This document shows, piece after piece, positions 10,501 through 18,777 of a DNA stretch of 64,000 nucleotides. A program made the translations under genes and the position numbers. The DNA comes from Neobacillus mesonae (GTDB lineage: Bacteria > Bacillota > Bacilli > Bacillales > Cytobacillaceae): assembly GCF_001636315.1 (NCBI RefSeq), contig NZ_KV440949.1, positions 5,598,084 through 5,662,083 on the forward strand, in the 5' to 3' direction. Position 1 is the first letter of the stretch, and each line of letters begins with the position of its first letter. The notes beneath the pieces were generated by a model. The model was not told the origin of the DNA. It saw nothing but the letters and a program-made list of their open reading frames with translations, and made no database searches.

Positions 10501-10636
10501 AACACTTGGTATTGTCGTAATTGGCGGTATGGTAACATCAACCATTAACAGCTTTATTATCATTCCAATCATTTATGAATGGTTGCATAAAAAATCATCA
10601 ACGAATGTATCTTTAAATACAAAAAGTATCAGCTAA
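7517..10636 (+). CDS. efflux RND transporter permease (SwrC/YerP-like)
   Basis: 1039-aa RND exporter permease in the plasma membrane. Two halves each have one leading helix, a large periplasm-type loop (residues ~35-330 and ~560-860) and a six-helix bundle. The proton-relay acidic pair is in GRIVDDSIVILDN of helix 4. In Gram-positives such single-protein RND pumps (B. subtilis SwrC) export surfactin-like lipopeptides and other amphiphiles; the substrate here is inference. The GTG start has a strong AGAGGAGGTAAACC site. No membrane-fusion protein is adjacent. A clear terminator follows. Confidence 0.9.
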   Translation: MKRLVEATMQRAILMIVCVVIILAWGGISAYQMQRDYLPGINNTTLSVSMRVPGYQAAQVKQQVTDNLASAVKTVDGLSNVETTSYDGGLFMSLYFPMNTDMKQAEDQVNKALANADLPQTITTTPSVTRLTTSSFPILTYSITSSKLGEQTLRSTATQEIVKQLKSVPGVSDVSVVGGAKDGYVLTIRMKDLVKNGLTLDDVNKSFALAVPSMPQGNIVNNQLSIPVSFDGLPLTEQQMENATIKNKEGKAIPVSAFGTITHSLNDLKTVSRTDGAPSVTLNVIKSPSANITDVAEQVKDRVAHLHLDTVNSKDVSFKVLLDREKELNSSLFGLVREGLLGCLFSMICVFFFFRNVRSTLLIAISLPISLLATTAFLKSMGITLNILTVSGLIVAMGRIVDDSIVILDNMYRKREENKDKSMLSVLSSSVVEMIPAILGSTLTTIAVYIPIAFVGGVISASYSGFAWSVVIALIISFFVAMLVIPALAFMGWKGGNGEKQTVKLDAKMKPILQSAFKHKKAMIIVSILVFLAAGTYSAFLPVSLLPSGKIGQIAIKAELPKGSTLIQVDSEVQKIEKALKDNPKVDAYSANFGSTMTPQSDDVFDQGGGFITYPNVANLSVVLKNDKDADSVIKQLQQQLPTLSKDVIFTVTSQNISGDDSQMRILFTGSDQATLDKVAQEARTNLSKIDNLSVDGKVDLTNGSPKFKVTFDQKAIQDKGVQVSDILAVINRYMSTSKDATISVDHKALPVDQYLDQIATGANSSITLNATADDVLASLAGETVKGNNGETVRFDQIAKISKDPSASTISERDGQPFSLVTAQITSNDISKVSSQAEKALSSIKLPKDVTYSLGGISEQVKQMIFDMSVAVAFSILLVLLITSSIFKGWRAPLAVLLSIPLALSGVVISLILFHGEWNLAALIGVLMLTGIVVTNGIVLIDKIERNRKEGMPVKEAVLNGSLSRIRPILMTAAATVLTLLPLAFSHNADTVISQTLGIVVIGGMVTSTINSFIIIPIIYEWLHKKSSTNVSLNTKSIS

Positions 10637-10640
10637 ATTT

Positions 10641-10670
10641 AAAAGGCTTGGACGTCCAAGCCTTTTTTTA
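10641..10670 (+). terminator. intrinsic terminator of the RND gene
   Basis: AAAAGGCTTGGAC / GTCCAAGCCTTTTTTT, 4 bp after the stop. Confidence 0.9.
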
Positions 10671-10703
10671 CGTTTATTAAACGAATACAATAATTAAAGA
10701 ATA

Positions 10704-10762
10704 CTGAGCAATAAGTAAAAAATCGTATCTGTTTATTGTAGATACGCCACCGTTTGTTTTTA
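10704..10762 (+). repeat. CCGTTAG-type repeat, degenerate
   Basis: GAGCAATAAGTAAAAAA, a central stem GTATC/GATAC, then GCCACCGTTTGTTTTTAAAG. Its right edge touches the stop codon of the broken GNAT gene. Confidence 0.55.
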
Positions 10763-11219
10763 AAGCTTCAGCTTTAAACCTTCATGCGTTCCTTTAAAAC
10801 CTAACCGTTCATAAAACCTTAACGCATCTGGTCTTTTTTTATCAGTTGTCAGTTGTACTAAATGACAACCACGTGACTCTGCACGTTGAATTGCCCATTT
10901 TATAAGTTCAGTACCTACACCCTTACCTCTTACAGAAGCTGATGTTCTGACTCCTTCGATAGTAGCCCTCCATCCACCTTGATGTGTTATAAAGTGTAAA
11001 AGTAATTTGTTGTACCCCAATCACTTCATTACCTTCACAAGCCACTACTAACTCGTTATTAGGGTCAGATGTAATAGCCTCAAATGCTTTTATATAACTA
11101 TTAGGAAGTGGATGCTCATAACGCTCACGTTTACTTCCCAAAACATCATCAGCAAGCATTGCGACAATACTGTCTAAATCTTGTTCAGTAGCTAGTCTAA
11201 ACGTTATTTCTGTCTTCAA
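10760..11219 (-). pseudogene. GNAT N-acetyltransferase, frameshifted
   Basis: Acetyl-CoA-dependent N-acetyltransferase split over two frames. The N-terminal frame runs from MKTEITFRLATEQD to GVQQITFTLY. The second frame resumes at ITHQGGWRATIEGVR and contains the acetyl-CoA loop RTSASVRGKGVGTELIKWA and the C-terminal ALRFYERLGFKG. The break fits loss of one TA from a TATATA run near 11000. If real, the enzyme is inactive; restoring the frame gives about 153 residues, normal for the family. A degenerate repeat adjoins the stop codon. Confidence 0.8.
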
Positions 11220-11340
11220 TCAAATCCCCCCTTTTATTAGGAAACCTTTTATTAATTTCTATGCTAATTGAATTCATTCCATAAGGTAATTGCAATTATT
11301 TTATGACATTTAATAAGTTTCACTTATCGATAGATTTTCT

Positions 11341-11430
11341 TATTCAACTATTCTGCTCCGTTACTTCGATAAGAAAAGCCGTTTAAATGGCAGCTGGATC
11401 TTTAACTATTACCCCTGTTTGTTGAATATG
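11341..11430 (+). repeat. CCGTTAG-type repeat
   Basis: TTCAACTATTCTGCTCCGTT, AAGAAAAGCCG, a central GCC/GGC stem and box B-like ACCCCTGTTTGTTGAA. Lies 3' of the 59-aa gene. Confidence 0.75.
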
Positions 11431-11453
11431 GTTTGTTAAAACAACTATATTAT

Positions 11454-11633
11454 CTAATGTTTGTCAAATCCTTTCTTACCTTTATACAATACTAACGTCA
11501 TACCAATAATCAGACAAATAAGTCCTCCCAAACCAGTGGTAATTATTGATAATTCTTCTCGAAAAAAGTACTCACTGATACCCAAAAATATTATAAATAC
11601 CCATCCTAAAACGTTAAATTTATTAAGTTTCAT
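11454..11633 (-). CDS. small two-TM membrane protein, 59 aa
   Basis: MKLNKFNVLGWVFIIFLGIS begins a first membrane helix, a short polar EYFFREEL loop follows, then a second helix ITTGLGGLICLIIGMTLVLY and a basic tail KGKKGFDKH. GGAGTTGGTGG precedes the ATG. Unknown function. It sits between two repeat copies like most small genes here. Confidence 0.55.
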   Translation of the reverse strand: MKLNKFNVLGWVFIIFLGISEYFFREELSIITTGLGGLICLIIGMTLVLYKGKKGFDKH

Positions 11634-11667
11634 GCCACCAACTCCATTACTAGAAAACTATATCCGT

Positions 11668-11758
11668 TCTTCAAATCTTCTGCCCTTTAGTTGAACAAGA
11701 AAAAGGGATGCCGCAGCAACCCACTCATAAACTCTTGTCCCCGTTACTTAAATAAAGA
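11668..11758 (+). repeat. CCGTTAG-type repeat, full length
   Basis: TTCTGCCCTTTAGTTGAA, AAGAAAAAGGGATGCCGCAG, then CTTGTCCCCGTTACTTAAAT. Lies 3' of the 87-aa gene. Confidence 0.85.
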
Positions 11759-11780
11759 GAACAGTATTTTATGAGTCTTA

Positions 11781-12044
11781 TTATTTAAAGTTTAGCATCT
11801 TGTAATAAGAAATGAGAATTGTTGCAAGACCAGCACCTAAAAAAATACTTCCAGCAGCTAAGAAATTATTTGTATACCCTTTTATTACAATTAGGTATAT
11901 TGAAGAACCTGCCCCCCCTTGTTTGTTAACCCAATTATCAGCAAGGGATTTTCCAAAATCCACACTGAAAAATAGCAATATAAATCCAACTACACCTAAT
12001 GAAGGACCTAGAATCATTAAGCCTTTAGATTTTTCTGTAGTCAT
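11781..12044 (-). CDS. two-TM membrane protein, 87 aa
   Basis: Two hydrophobic helices (about residues 8-28 and 60-80) separated by a loop with the unusual stretch NKQGGAGSSIYLIVI. GGAGGTTAATT precedes the ATG. No family is recognised. Single gene with a repeat copy at its 3' side. Confidence 0.6.
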   Translation of the reverse strand: MTTEKSKGLMILGPSLGVVGFILLFFSVDFGKSLADNWVNKQGGAGSSIYLIVIKGYTNNFLAAGSIFLGAGLATILISYYKMLNFK

Positions 12045-12182
12045 CTAATTAACCTCCATTCCTTAAATAGTCATTCATATGGAACACTTTTTTGCTTAAA
12101 ATGTAAACAAATTTTTAGTTCATTTCCTTTTATTGTACTATTAATGGATAATTGTGGATAACATTATTTTAATACTCAATCC

Positions 12183-12238
12183 TTCTTTTATAAGAAAAAG
12201 CGACCCTTCCTTATTGAAGAATCGCATCCGAATAAGTA
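12183..12238 (+). repeat. CCGTTAG-type repeat variant (AAGCGACCCTTCC type)
   Basis: TAAGAAAAAGCGACCCTTCC, TTATTGAAGAATCGCATCCG, AATAAG. Same variant as the copy at 47507-47581, with a stem GCGA...TCGC. Confidence 0.65.
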
Positions 12239-12326
12239 GAATACTTCACAAAGAAAAAGACCCTTCATTTTATGAAAGCCCTTTTCTGCGCTTAGAGTAA
12301 AGGTTCTAGTTTCTTTATTAACCCGC

Positions 12327-13262
12327 TTAGTTTTTTACACATTTCATAGGATCAAATCTGATGGATTCCCAATTTCCTTCAGAATCCTTTTTATATTGAG
12401 AAATTAATACATCTGTATCATTTGTTAATTGATAAAAGATAAACCGATAATCGGCTCCATCCGTACCAATATAATCAATGGTTTTGACGTAACCATATTG
12501 TTTAGTAGGCAGCTGTTTTTTTATTAACTTGCACCAGTTTCCATACATAATACCAACGACTGCTTCAGCATCGTGCTGCCATAGATGATAGGGTGCACAT
12601 AGGAAGTCCTCTCCATACAATTTCATTTGGTCAATTTTATATAGGTTTTGAACTTTTTTTAATTGGACATAGCCGTAATAATACGCAAAATAGGTGACAC
12701 CTTTTGATGAGCCTTCGATGCTTTCTAGCTCAATGAAATAAGGAACAATGCCTTTTTCATCAGGAAGTCTATTCATCTTAATTAAATTAATATGTCCAAT
12801 ACCAGCAAACGATTGAAGATATTCATTATAGGAAACCCTTTTGTAATAGTCTTTAGTAAAAAAGTTATACGCAATTGGAAAGGGCAACTTTGCCATCCCC
12901 ACAGTTCCGCACCCACCCAACTGGTTTTGAGTAAGGTTTTCTGCCTCTCTTAAAATACTAAAGTAGTTTAAAACAGTTTCATCAGGGGTTCGAGTTAATG
13001 TTGCAGGGAGTTTAATTTCTTTGTAGTTTTTTTCATAATAGAGATCAAAAAATTGCATGTTCTTGACAAGGCTATTTTTAATAGGGAGGCGGGAAGGACG
13101 AAAATATTTTTCAGCATCACTGGTACTTATTAACGAAGTTTGGTTACGTTCAACTGTTTGACCAAATATTTGCGGTTCGTATTGAGATCCCATAACGAGA
13201 GTCAATTTTTTTCTGGTATAATGATTGAACGTCCGATTTATCCATTTTCTAAAGTGTTTCAA
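12327..13262 (-). CDS. hypothetical protein, 311 aa
   Basis: Soluble basic protein of unknown family, starting MKHFRKWINRTFNHYTRKKL. No signal peptide or TM. Notable pieces are NQLGGCGTVGMAKLPFP and CAPYHLWQHDAEAVVG, conserved-looking but not matched to a named domain. The start is TTG, with GGAGGGAG 8 bases before it. The stop codon TAA lies inside a degenerate box B (AACTAAGCGGG on the coding strand). Confidence 0.6.
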   Translation of the reverse strand: MKHFRKWINRTFNHYTRKKLTLVMGSQYEPQIFGQTVERNQTSLISTSDAEKYFRPSRLPIKNSLVKNMQFFDLYYEKNYKEIKLPATLTRTPDETVLNYFSILREAENLTQNQLGGCGTVGMAKLPFPIAYNFFTKDYYKRVSYNEYLQSFAGIGHINLIKMNRLPDEKGIVPYFIELESIEGSSKGVTYFAYYYGYVQLKKVQNLYKIDQMKLYGEDFLCAPYHLWQHDAEAVVGIMYGNWCKLIKKQLPTKQYGYVKTIDYIGTDGADYRFIFYQLTNDTDVLISQYKKDSEGNWESIRFDPMKCVKN

Positions 13263-13382
13263 TTAGACTCCCTCCTTCAAGAATATTAATCCAGTTTTAT
13301 TTAGGTGATTTATTTTCAACAATAACTCAATAAGCAAAGAACATATAATTCCAAATGTGATGAAACCTCCATAAATCCCCAT
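13263..13382 (-). CDS. membrane peptide, probable gene fragment
   Basis: 39 codons from ATG (MGIYGGFITFGIICSLLIEL) ending just before the 311-aa gene, whose ribosome site it contains. The frame is open a little further upstream (FGIGLFL) without a good start or ribosome site, so it may be the 3' remnant of a two-TM gene. Low certainty. Confidence 0.3.
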   Translation of the reverse strand: MGIYGGFITFGIICSLLIELLLKINHLNKTGLIFLKEGV

Positions 13383-13505
13383 TAAAAATAATCCAATTCC
13401 AAAAAACTCATTAGAATTTCAAAAGAAACAATACGCAAATGCAATCCCCCTCCTCCAAAAAGTATTACTCTAATTTATGTGGAAGAATAAAGGTTTAGGA
13501 GGATA

Positions 13506-13596
13506 ATCTTCAACTAATCTGCCACTTTAGTGCAAAAAGAAAAGCTGCCACAATGACAGCTTGATCTACAACTCTTGTCCCCGTTAGGGAAATAAG
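13506..13596 (+). repeat. CCGTTAG-type repeat, full length
   Basis: CTTCAACTAATCTGCCACTT, AAGAAAAGCTGCCACAATG, ACAGCTTG, then CTTGTCCCCGTTAGGG. Central stem AGCTG/CAGCT. Lies 9 bp from the stop of the GNAT gene. Confidence 0.9.
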
Positions 13597-13604
13597 TTAG
13601 TTTC

Positions 13605-14042
13605 TTATAACTGCAAACTCATAGTGATTGTCCTAATGCTAAATCCCATTTTTTCATATAGTTTAATTGCTTGATTCCCTTCAAATGCACTTAAACGGAT
13701 TTCTGAATATCCATCTTGTTTTAGATGGTCAATACCTGCTCTCATTAACAGTTTGGAAATCCCATTCCCTCTAAATTCTTCTATAACAAATAGTTCGTAA
13801 ATAAATCCATTCATCATATCAGTAAATTGGTCTTTACTAGTCCCCATAAGAATCCAGCCCATTAATTGATCGTTTTCTGTTGCTATTAAATAATAGCTTC
13901 CCTTTTCCAAAAGCGGATTAACAAGTTGTTCAATTTTTTTTTTCGTAGGTTCTACTTCACCTAATTTGCCATCAAAAACAGCTTGTGGCGAAAGAGATAA
14001 TACCTTTTTTAGTTCAAATCTATTAGGTTTTCTAATATCCAT
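13605..14042 (-). CDS. GNAT family N-acetyltransferase
   Basis: 145-aa acetyltransferase. Motif A, with the acetyl-CoA pyrophosphate loop, is ELFVIEEFRGNGISKLLM (about residues 88-105). The C-terminal strand/helix is SAFEGNQAIKLYEKMGF, the common substrate-side ending of GNATs. Cytoplasmic; the acetyl acceptor is unknown. It is a single-gene unit with a repeat copy on each side. Confidence 0.88.
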   Translation of the reverse strand: MDIRKPNRFELKKVLSLSPQAVFDGKLGEVEPTKKKIEQLVNPLLEKGSYYLIATENDQLMGWILMGTSKDQFTDMMNGFIYELFVIEEFRGNGISKLLMRAGIDHLKQDGYSEIRLSAFEGNQAIKLYEKMGFSIRTITMSLQL

Positions 14043-14135
14043 TAATTGATTCAGTCTTTAATTTCCTTTTATTCATTTTAGCATAATTTCCCAACAATTC
14101 TTTTCTAAAGGCTATTATTAACTTGAATTCTACAT

Positions 14136-14195
14136 GTGCTAACCTGTCCGTTACTTGAATAAGAAAGAGGTGACCATCGTTATTGATGGTCTCAC
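14136..14195 (+). repeat. CCGTTAG-type repeat, left half
   Basis: TGCTAACCTGTCCGTTACTT, GAATAAGAAAGAGG, central stem GACCATC/GATGGTC. No box B. Lies upstream of the GNAT gene. Confidence 0.8.
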
Positions 14196-14360
14196 GCGGT
14201 ACCTCAACAATGCTCGTTGCTAATGTCATGATATTCCTATGGTTTATCTAAAACTAAATTAATATTTTATTAATAGTTATTTTATATAGCCATAATTTTT
14301 TGCTTGTGAATATATGTTAAATTTTATTAGTAACAAGATTTGAGAGGAGAAGTCTTACTT

Positions 14361-14813
14361 ATGAAAAAGAGAATGGGATTTTTATCAACAGCGGTAATTT
14401 TAATAGTAATGATGTTAAGTGCATGTGGTAACGCTACGAATAATTCTTCAAATTCAACAACACCACCTAGCAAAAAGTCAAATACTACAACACAAACATC
14501 AAAAACTTCGGATTCATCAAAAAAAGCTACAAAAACTGCAGCAACAGGAAAAGTAGTTGATATTAAGGTTATGGCAAAAGATTTTGAATATGATAAAAAA
14601 GTAATCCATGTTAAAAAAGGAGATAAGGTAAGAATTACTCTACAATCTGATGATGGTGGGCATGGCTTTGCTCTTCCAGCTTTCAATGTAAACATCCAAG
14701 GAAATAAAAGTGCTGAATTTATTGCCGATAAAACAGGTACATTTGAATACCACTGTTCTATAGTTTGTGGAACAGGACATTCTAAAATGACAGGGAAATT
14801 TATTGTAGAATAG
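14361..14813 (+). CDS. cupredoxin-domain lipoprotein with CuA-type site
   Basis: 150-aa exported lipoprotein. The signal peptide ends in the lipobox LSAC (Cys22). A Ser/Thr/Lys-rich linker (23-62) precedes a cupredoxin domain. Residues His101, Cys132, Cys136, His140 and Met143 (CSIVCGTGHSKM) reproduce the dinuclear CuA ligand pattern of cytochrome c oxidase subunit II, but there is no oxidase gene nearby. A membrane-tethered electron carrier or copper protein is likely. The ATG at 14361 is preferred over an in-frame TTG at 14340, because GAGGAG precedes it and it begins a normal signal peptide. Confidence 0.85.
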   Translation: MKKRMGFLSTAVILIVMMLSACGNATNNSSNSTTPPSKKSNTTTQTSKTSDSSKKATKTAATGKVVDIKVMAKDFEYDKKVIHVKKGDKVRITLQSDDGGHGFALPAFNVNIQGNKSAEFIADKTGTFEYHCSIVCGTGHSKMTGKFIVE

Positions 14814-14865
14814 TTTTAATATAAAAAGAGTTTGGCAAGTAACCCTCCATTAAAAAAACAAATCT

Positions 14866-14894
14866 GGACCAGTCCCTGTAAGGGCTGGTTCCAT
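14866..14894 (+). terminator. possible terminator hairpin
   Basis: GGACCAGTCCCT / AGGGCTGGTTCC inverted repeat about 50 bp after the cupredoxin gene; the T-run is weak. Confidence 0.45.
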
Positions 14895-14908
14895 TGTACA
14901 ACACTCAT

Positions 14909-14992
14909 CTTATTGAACCTGCCCCATTAGTTCAGCAAGAAAGGAGACCGCAGCAATCATAATCTTTAATTAACGCCCTAGTTTGTTGGAAG
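14909..14992 (+). repeat. CCGTTAG-type repeat
   Basis: TTATTGAACCTGCCCCATTA, AAGAAAGGAGACCGCAGCAA, then CGCCCTAGTTTGTTGGAAG. Lies 3' of the 103-aa lipoprotein gene. Confidence 0.8.
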
Positions 14993-15011
14993 AAAAGCAT
15001 TTTTAAATGAT

Positions 15012-15323
15012 TTATTCTATATCATTCCCTGTACGTACAATTTGTTCTAAAATCCAAGGTTTATCCCCTTCTTTTGTATACGAGGAAAAATACTCTCTGT
15101 TCTCCTCAATTAAGTGCCAAACCATCTCTTCTTGAACTACAATTTTAAATGCCTCTTCCTTAGTTTGATTGTTCCGGTCATATGCTTTAATCCAATATTC
15201 TTTATAGTCGCTTGAATGCCCTTTTTCAATAACAGTTAACATCGAAGTAGTGGATGTTAAAGTCCCCCCGCAGGATGTAAGCACTAATAAAACAATTATT
15301 ATAAAAATTAAAGTTTTCTCCAT
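15012..15323 (-). CDS. small lipoprotein, 103 aa
   Basis: Signal peptide MEKTLIFIIIVLLVLTSCGG with a lipobox at LTSC. The mature part is about 85 residues, rich in Glu and Trp, of unknown family. The ATG at 15323 follows GGGGTTGAG. Single gene with a repeat copy 3'. Confidence 0.65.
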   Translation of the reverse strand: MEKTLIFIIIVLLVLTSCGGTLTSTTSMLTVIEKGHSSDYKEYWIKAYDRNNQTKEEAFKIVVQEEMVWHLIEENREYFSSYTKEGDKPWILEQIVRTGNDIE

Positions 15324-15341
15324 ATATCTCAACCCCGCTAT

Positions 15342-15406
15342 CCAAAAAAAGGGTCTGTCCCCCGGTGTACTAAAGCTTTAATGCACCGGGGGACTGACCC
15401 CAAAAT
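15342..15406. repeat. large GGGACTGACCC-type hairpin element (left of symporter operon)
   Basis: Imperfect inverted repeat. The left arm GGGTCTGTCCCCCGGTG faces the right arm CACCGGGGGACTGACCCC. It lies 17 bp after the symporter stop. A related copy is at 18636-18705. It may act as terminator for both flanking minus-strand genes. Confidence 0.8.
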
Positions 15407-15423
15407 CCCAAAATCATAATCAC

Positions 15424-16896
15424 CTACACTACTTTTGTATCTTTCGGTGTTGTCTTCTTTTCCTCATAGAACAGCACGATGTCCGGATCAATCTCACCGA
15501 TTCCCATATATCTTGCCTTATAATCTTTTAACAGCGCTAAGAATCGTTTACTTAATAGCAGGATCACTACAACGTTCACAAAGGTCGGAATCGCTGATGT
15601 GATGTCCGCAAAGTACCAAACGGCTTGGCCTGGCATTCCAACACTGACAGCATAGATGACCATTGACAATCCAGGGATGGGATAGAACCATGTGAAAAAG
15701 GTGAGGAATTTACGTTTGAATTTTGTCCCTTTATTTTTGAATAAATGGCGTAATAAAATTTCGTAATAAATATACCAGCCTGTTGTGGTAGTTACACCAA
15801 ATAACACGACTGAAATGGTAATAATATAACGTCCGGTTTCCCCAATTCCCGCTTCGAAGGCGGCCAGCGTTAATTCTGCACCAGATAATCCGGATGACCA
15901 AACGCCTGAAATAATAATCGTCAGTGCGGTAATCGAACACACAATAATGGTGTCAACAAATACTTCGAACGCACCCCAAATCCCTTGCTTTACAGGATGA
16001 TCGACTTTTGCTGTGGAGTGGACCATTGGAGATGTCCCCCAGCCAGCTTCGTTACTATAAACGGATCTTGCTACCCCCATTTGAATCACCTGGGCCACGG
16101 CAGCACCCGTAAATCCGCCAACCGCTGCGGTTCCTCCAAATGCACCGGAGAAAATCAAGCTAAATGCGTGAACAGCCTCCCCTAAATTCGTGAAAATAAT
16201 ATAAAGACCGGATAAAACAAAGAACAATACCATAAACGGAACAATTTTTGAAGCCATTTGTCCGATATGTTTAATACCGCCATAAATAATATAATAGGTT
16301 ACTAGTGTAAGACCGATCGAGGCAGGGATCATCCCAATACCGAAAGTCGAACCTACCGCTTCAGAAATAGTATAGTTTTGTAACGTAAAGAAGAAAGTCC
16401 CGAAAATACCAAAACCAAAAATAACCGCCGGAATCATCCATAGTTTGAAATTCTTTTCCTCACCAAGACCTTTTTCCATATAGTAAGTCGGTCCGCCATA
16501 TGGGTCACCATTTTCATCCGTATTCCGGTAATGAACCGCAAGCGTAACCTCAACCGTTTTAATAATCATCCCAACTAGTGCACATAACCACATCCAAAAT
16601 ACAGCTCCAGGTCCCCCGACTGCAATAGCGGTGGCAACACCGCCTATATTTCCAACGCCGACCGAACCGCCAATCGCCGTACTAATCGCCTCAAAAGAAG
16701 ACAAGATACCTTTCGCTTTATTGTCCTTTTCCTGCTTCTTAAAAATGTTTCCAAATGTCGATTTCAGGATGTGCGGCAAATGAACGAACTGGAAAAACTT
16801 CGTCGCTACCGTAAAATACACACCTGCAAATAAAATCGTAAAAATGAGAGGTACCCCCCACAAAAAGCCAACTACTTTCTCTAAAAATTCTCCCAA
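15424..16896 (-). CDS. alanine/glycine:cation symporter (AgcS family)
   Basis: 490-aa sodium (or proton)-coupled amino-acid symporter with about 11 membrane helices. Family signatures include GVGNIGGVATAIAVGGPGAVFWMW, NTDENGDPYGGPTYYMEKGLG and YSNEAGWGTSPMVHSTAKVDHP, the hallmark of the AgcS/DAACS-type alanine carriers. The start follows GGGGAGAAAGC, only 13 bp downstream of the amidohydrolase stop, so the two are co-transcribed. The carrier plausibly imports the product or substrate of that hydrolase. Confidence 0.93.
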   Translation of the reverse strand: MGEFLEKVVGFLWGVPLIFTILFAGVYFTVATKFFQFVHLPHILKSTFGNIFKKQEKDNKAKGILSSFEAISTAIGGSVGVGNIGGVATAIAVGGPGAVFWMWLCALVGMIIKTVEVTLAVHYRNTDENGDPYGGPTYYMEKGLGEEKNFKLWMIPAVIFGFGIFGTFFFTLQNYTISEAVGSTFGIGMIPASIGLTLVTYYIIYGGIKHIGQMASKIVPFMVLFFVLSGLYIIFTNLGEAVHAFSLIFSGAFGGTAAVGGFTGAAVAQVIQMGVARSVYSNEAGWGTSPMVHSTAKVDHPVKQGIWGAFEVFVDTIIVCSITALTIIISGVWSSGLSGAELTLAAFEAGIGETGRYIITISVVLFGVTTTTGWYIYYEILLRHLFKNKGTKFKRKFLTFFTWFYPIPGLSMVIYAVSVGMPGQAVWYFADITSAIPTFVNVVVILLLSKRFLALLKDYKARYMGIGEIDPDIVLFYEEKKTTPKDTKVV

Positions 16897-16909
16897 AAGC
16901 TTTCTCCCC

Positions 16910-18522
16910 TTACATATTTATTTTGGCTGTGGTGCTCTTTTCATACTGAATATCCCCGCCGATAATGGTCATTTCTATGTCCGTATGTAAAAGCTCATCC
17001 GGATCCTCCATCTTAAATGGATTATGCGAATAAACGGTCATATCTGCTAGTTTGCCGCGAGAAATGGTTCCTTTTATCGTTTCTTCATTTGTTGGATAGG
17101 CCCCCATTTTGGTAAATAACTTAAAGGCATCATGCATGGATAATTTCTCTTTTACATTCCAACCTTCATGGGTATCTCCTGGAGCTTTTCGGGTAACCGC
17201 TGCATGTATCCCAAGTAATGGATCAACCGGTTCAACAGGTGAATCCGAGCCGCCGGCACAGATCACATTGGATTCCATTAATGTTTTCCACGCATAAGCA
17301 AGTGGAAGTCTTTCAGGTCCAAGTCGTTCTTCGACCCATGGAAAGTCGCCAACAACAAATCTTGGTTGAATATCCGCGATTCGAGTAGGAACAGCTAATC
17401 TTGGGATTAAGTCTTTTCTTAATGCTTGGACATGAATCAAACGATCTCTATGGGATACTGCTGGAAATTGATCTAGCAGGTCCAAGATATTTTCTAATGC
17501 TTTATCCCCAATCGTATGAACGGCAATAGGCATGGACAACTCTCGTGCTTTCCGAATGATGTCAGATAGTTCATCATGGGAATACATCGCTTCCCCAAAA
17601 CTATTTGGTGCATCATGATAAGCCTCAGATAATAATGCCGTTCTTCTGCCAAAAGCCCCATCAGCAAATATCTTTACCGCGCCAATTTGCAAGGTTTCAT
17701 TCCCAAAACCATCCCCGCTTCTTTTAAGTCATTCAAATATTCATGATCAATTAATAGATTAGCGCGCAGCCCAAGCCCCTCTTGGTTTAATAACTCATCA
17801 TATATTCGGTAAGTAGTATGTAATCCACCTAAGAAATTCGGATCGTTCGTATGTACGCTGGTTAACCCTTTTTGCATGGCGATTCGGATGGCCTGTCTTA
17901 AAGCTCCCTTTAGATCCTCATAGGAATACTTTGGGATGTATTGTTTAAAAATTTCCGAAGCTGTTTCTAGTATGAGCCCATTTGGCTGCTTAGTCGTTTC
18001 ATCTAAAACTATGGCCCCGCCTTGTGGAATCGTCATTTCGGAATGGTACTGACAGATTTCCAAAGCCTTACTATTGACAAGAGCGGCATGTCCACAAACC
18101 CTAGGGATCAATAATGGATTGTTTGGTGCAGCATAGTCAAGTTCTGAAATGGTTGGAATGCCGCGATCCGTGAAGAGATTTTCATCCCATCCTCTTCCAA
18201 GGAGCCATTCACCTGGTTCTAACGTCTTGGCTTTAGAGGCAATCTTATGGAGCATCTCTTCCTTTGATGTGAGTCCCGTGACATCGAGATTTAATAAATT
18301 GATAGCTATGGCTGACATATGTAAATGGCTGTCAATGAGACCAGGGGTTACGGTCTTTCCTTCTAAATTGATGACCTCGGCATCATGTCGTGACCAATAG
18401 GTCATTATTTCTTCCTTTGAACCCATATCAATAAATCTACCATTTTCCACAACAACCGCCTCAACCTGTGGTTTCATGGAATCAAATGTATAAAAATTAC
18501 CATTTGTGAATATCCTCCTCAA
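16910..18522 (-). pseudogene. YtcJ-like amidohydrolase, frameshifted
   Basis: Metal-dependent amidohydrolase_3 family enzyme in two frames. The first (18522 to about 17680) carries the metal motif GLIDSHLHMSA and ends at EAGMVLG. The second, to 16910, resumes near LQIGAVKIFADGAFGRRTA and holds HTIGDKA, HVQAL and GGSDSPV. The break fits loss of one G in a GGGG run at about 17703. Restored length is about 536 residues, normal for the family. The start is TTG after AGGAGATGG. Either a recent mutation or an assembly indel; if the latter, it is a working cytosolic amide/imide hydrolase feeding the adjacent symporter. Confidence 0.85.
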
Positions 18523-18554
18523 TCATTTCCATCTCCTATTCTATTAATTAATAA

Positions 18555-18591
18555 ATAAGAAGGTGTTTCGCCAACACCTTCTTATTTTTCC
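18555..18591. terminator. bidirectional intrinsic terminator
   Basis: AAGAAGGTGTT / AACACCTTCTT with flanking A and T tracts, between the amidohydrolase start and the next minus-strand gene. Confidence 0.85.
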
Positions 18592-18635
18592 TAATATACA
18601 GAATATTAATAATTCAGTCAACCTATTTTCGGGAA

Positions 18636-18705
18636 AAAAGGGGCAGTCACCCAGTGCACTCCGTACTTTTAGACTTTAGTGCATCGGGGGACTGAAGCCA
18701 AAATT
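18636..18705. repeat. large GGGACTGA-type hairpin element (right of operon)
   Basis: GGGGCAGTCACCCAGTGCAC opposite TGCATCGGGGGACTGAAGCC, with the same plan and outer sequence as 15342-15406 but more mismatches. The two copies bracket the symporter/amidohydrolase unit. Confidence 0.75.
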
Positions 18706-18777
18706 CCATACAAAATCGTAAGGCCTTTCACTTTTTACAGACCTACGAGCTAAACGTTTCTCTTGTTCTCGCATTTT

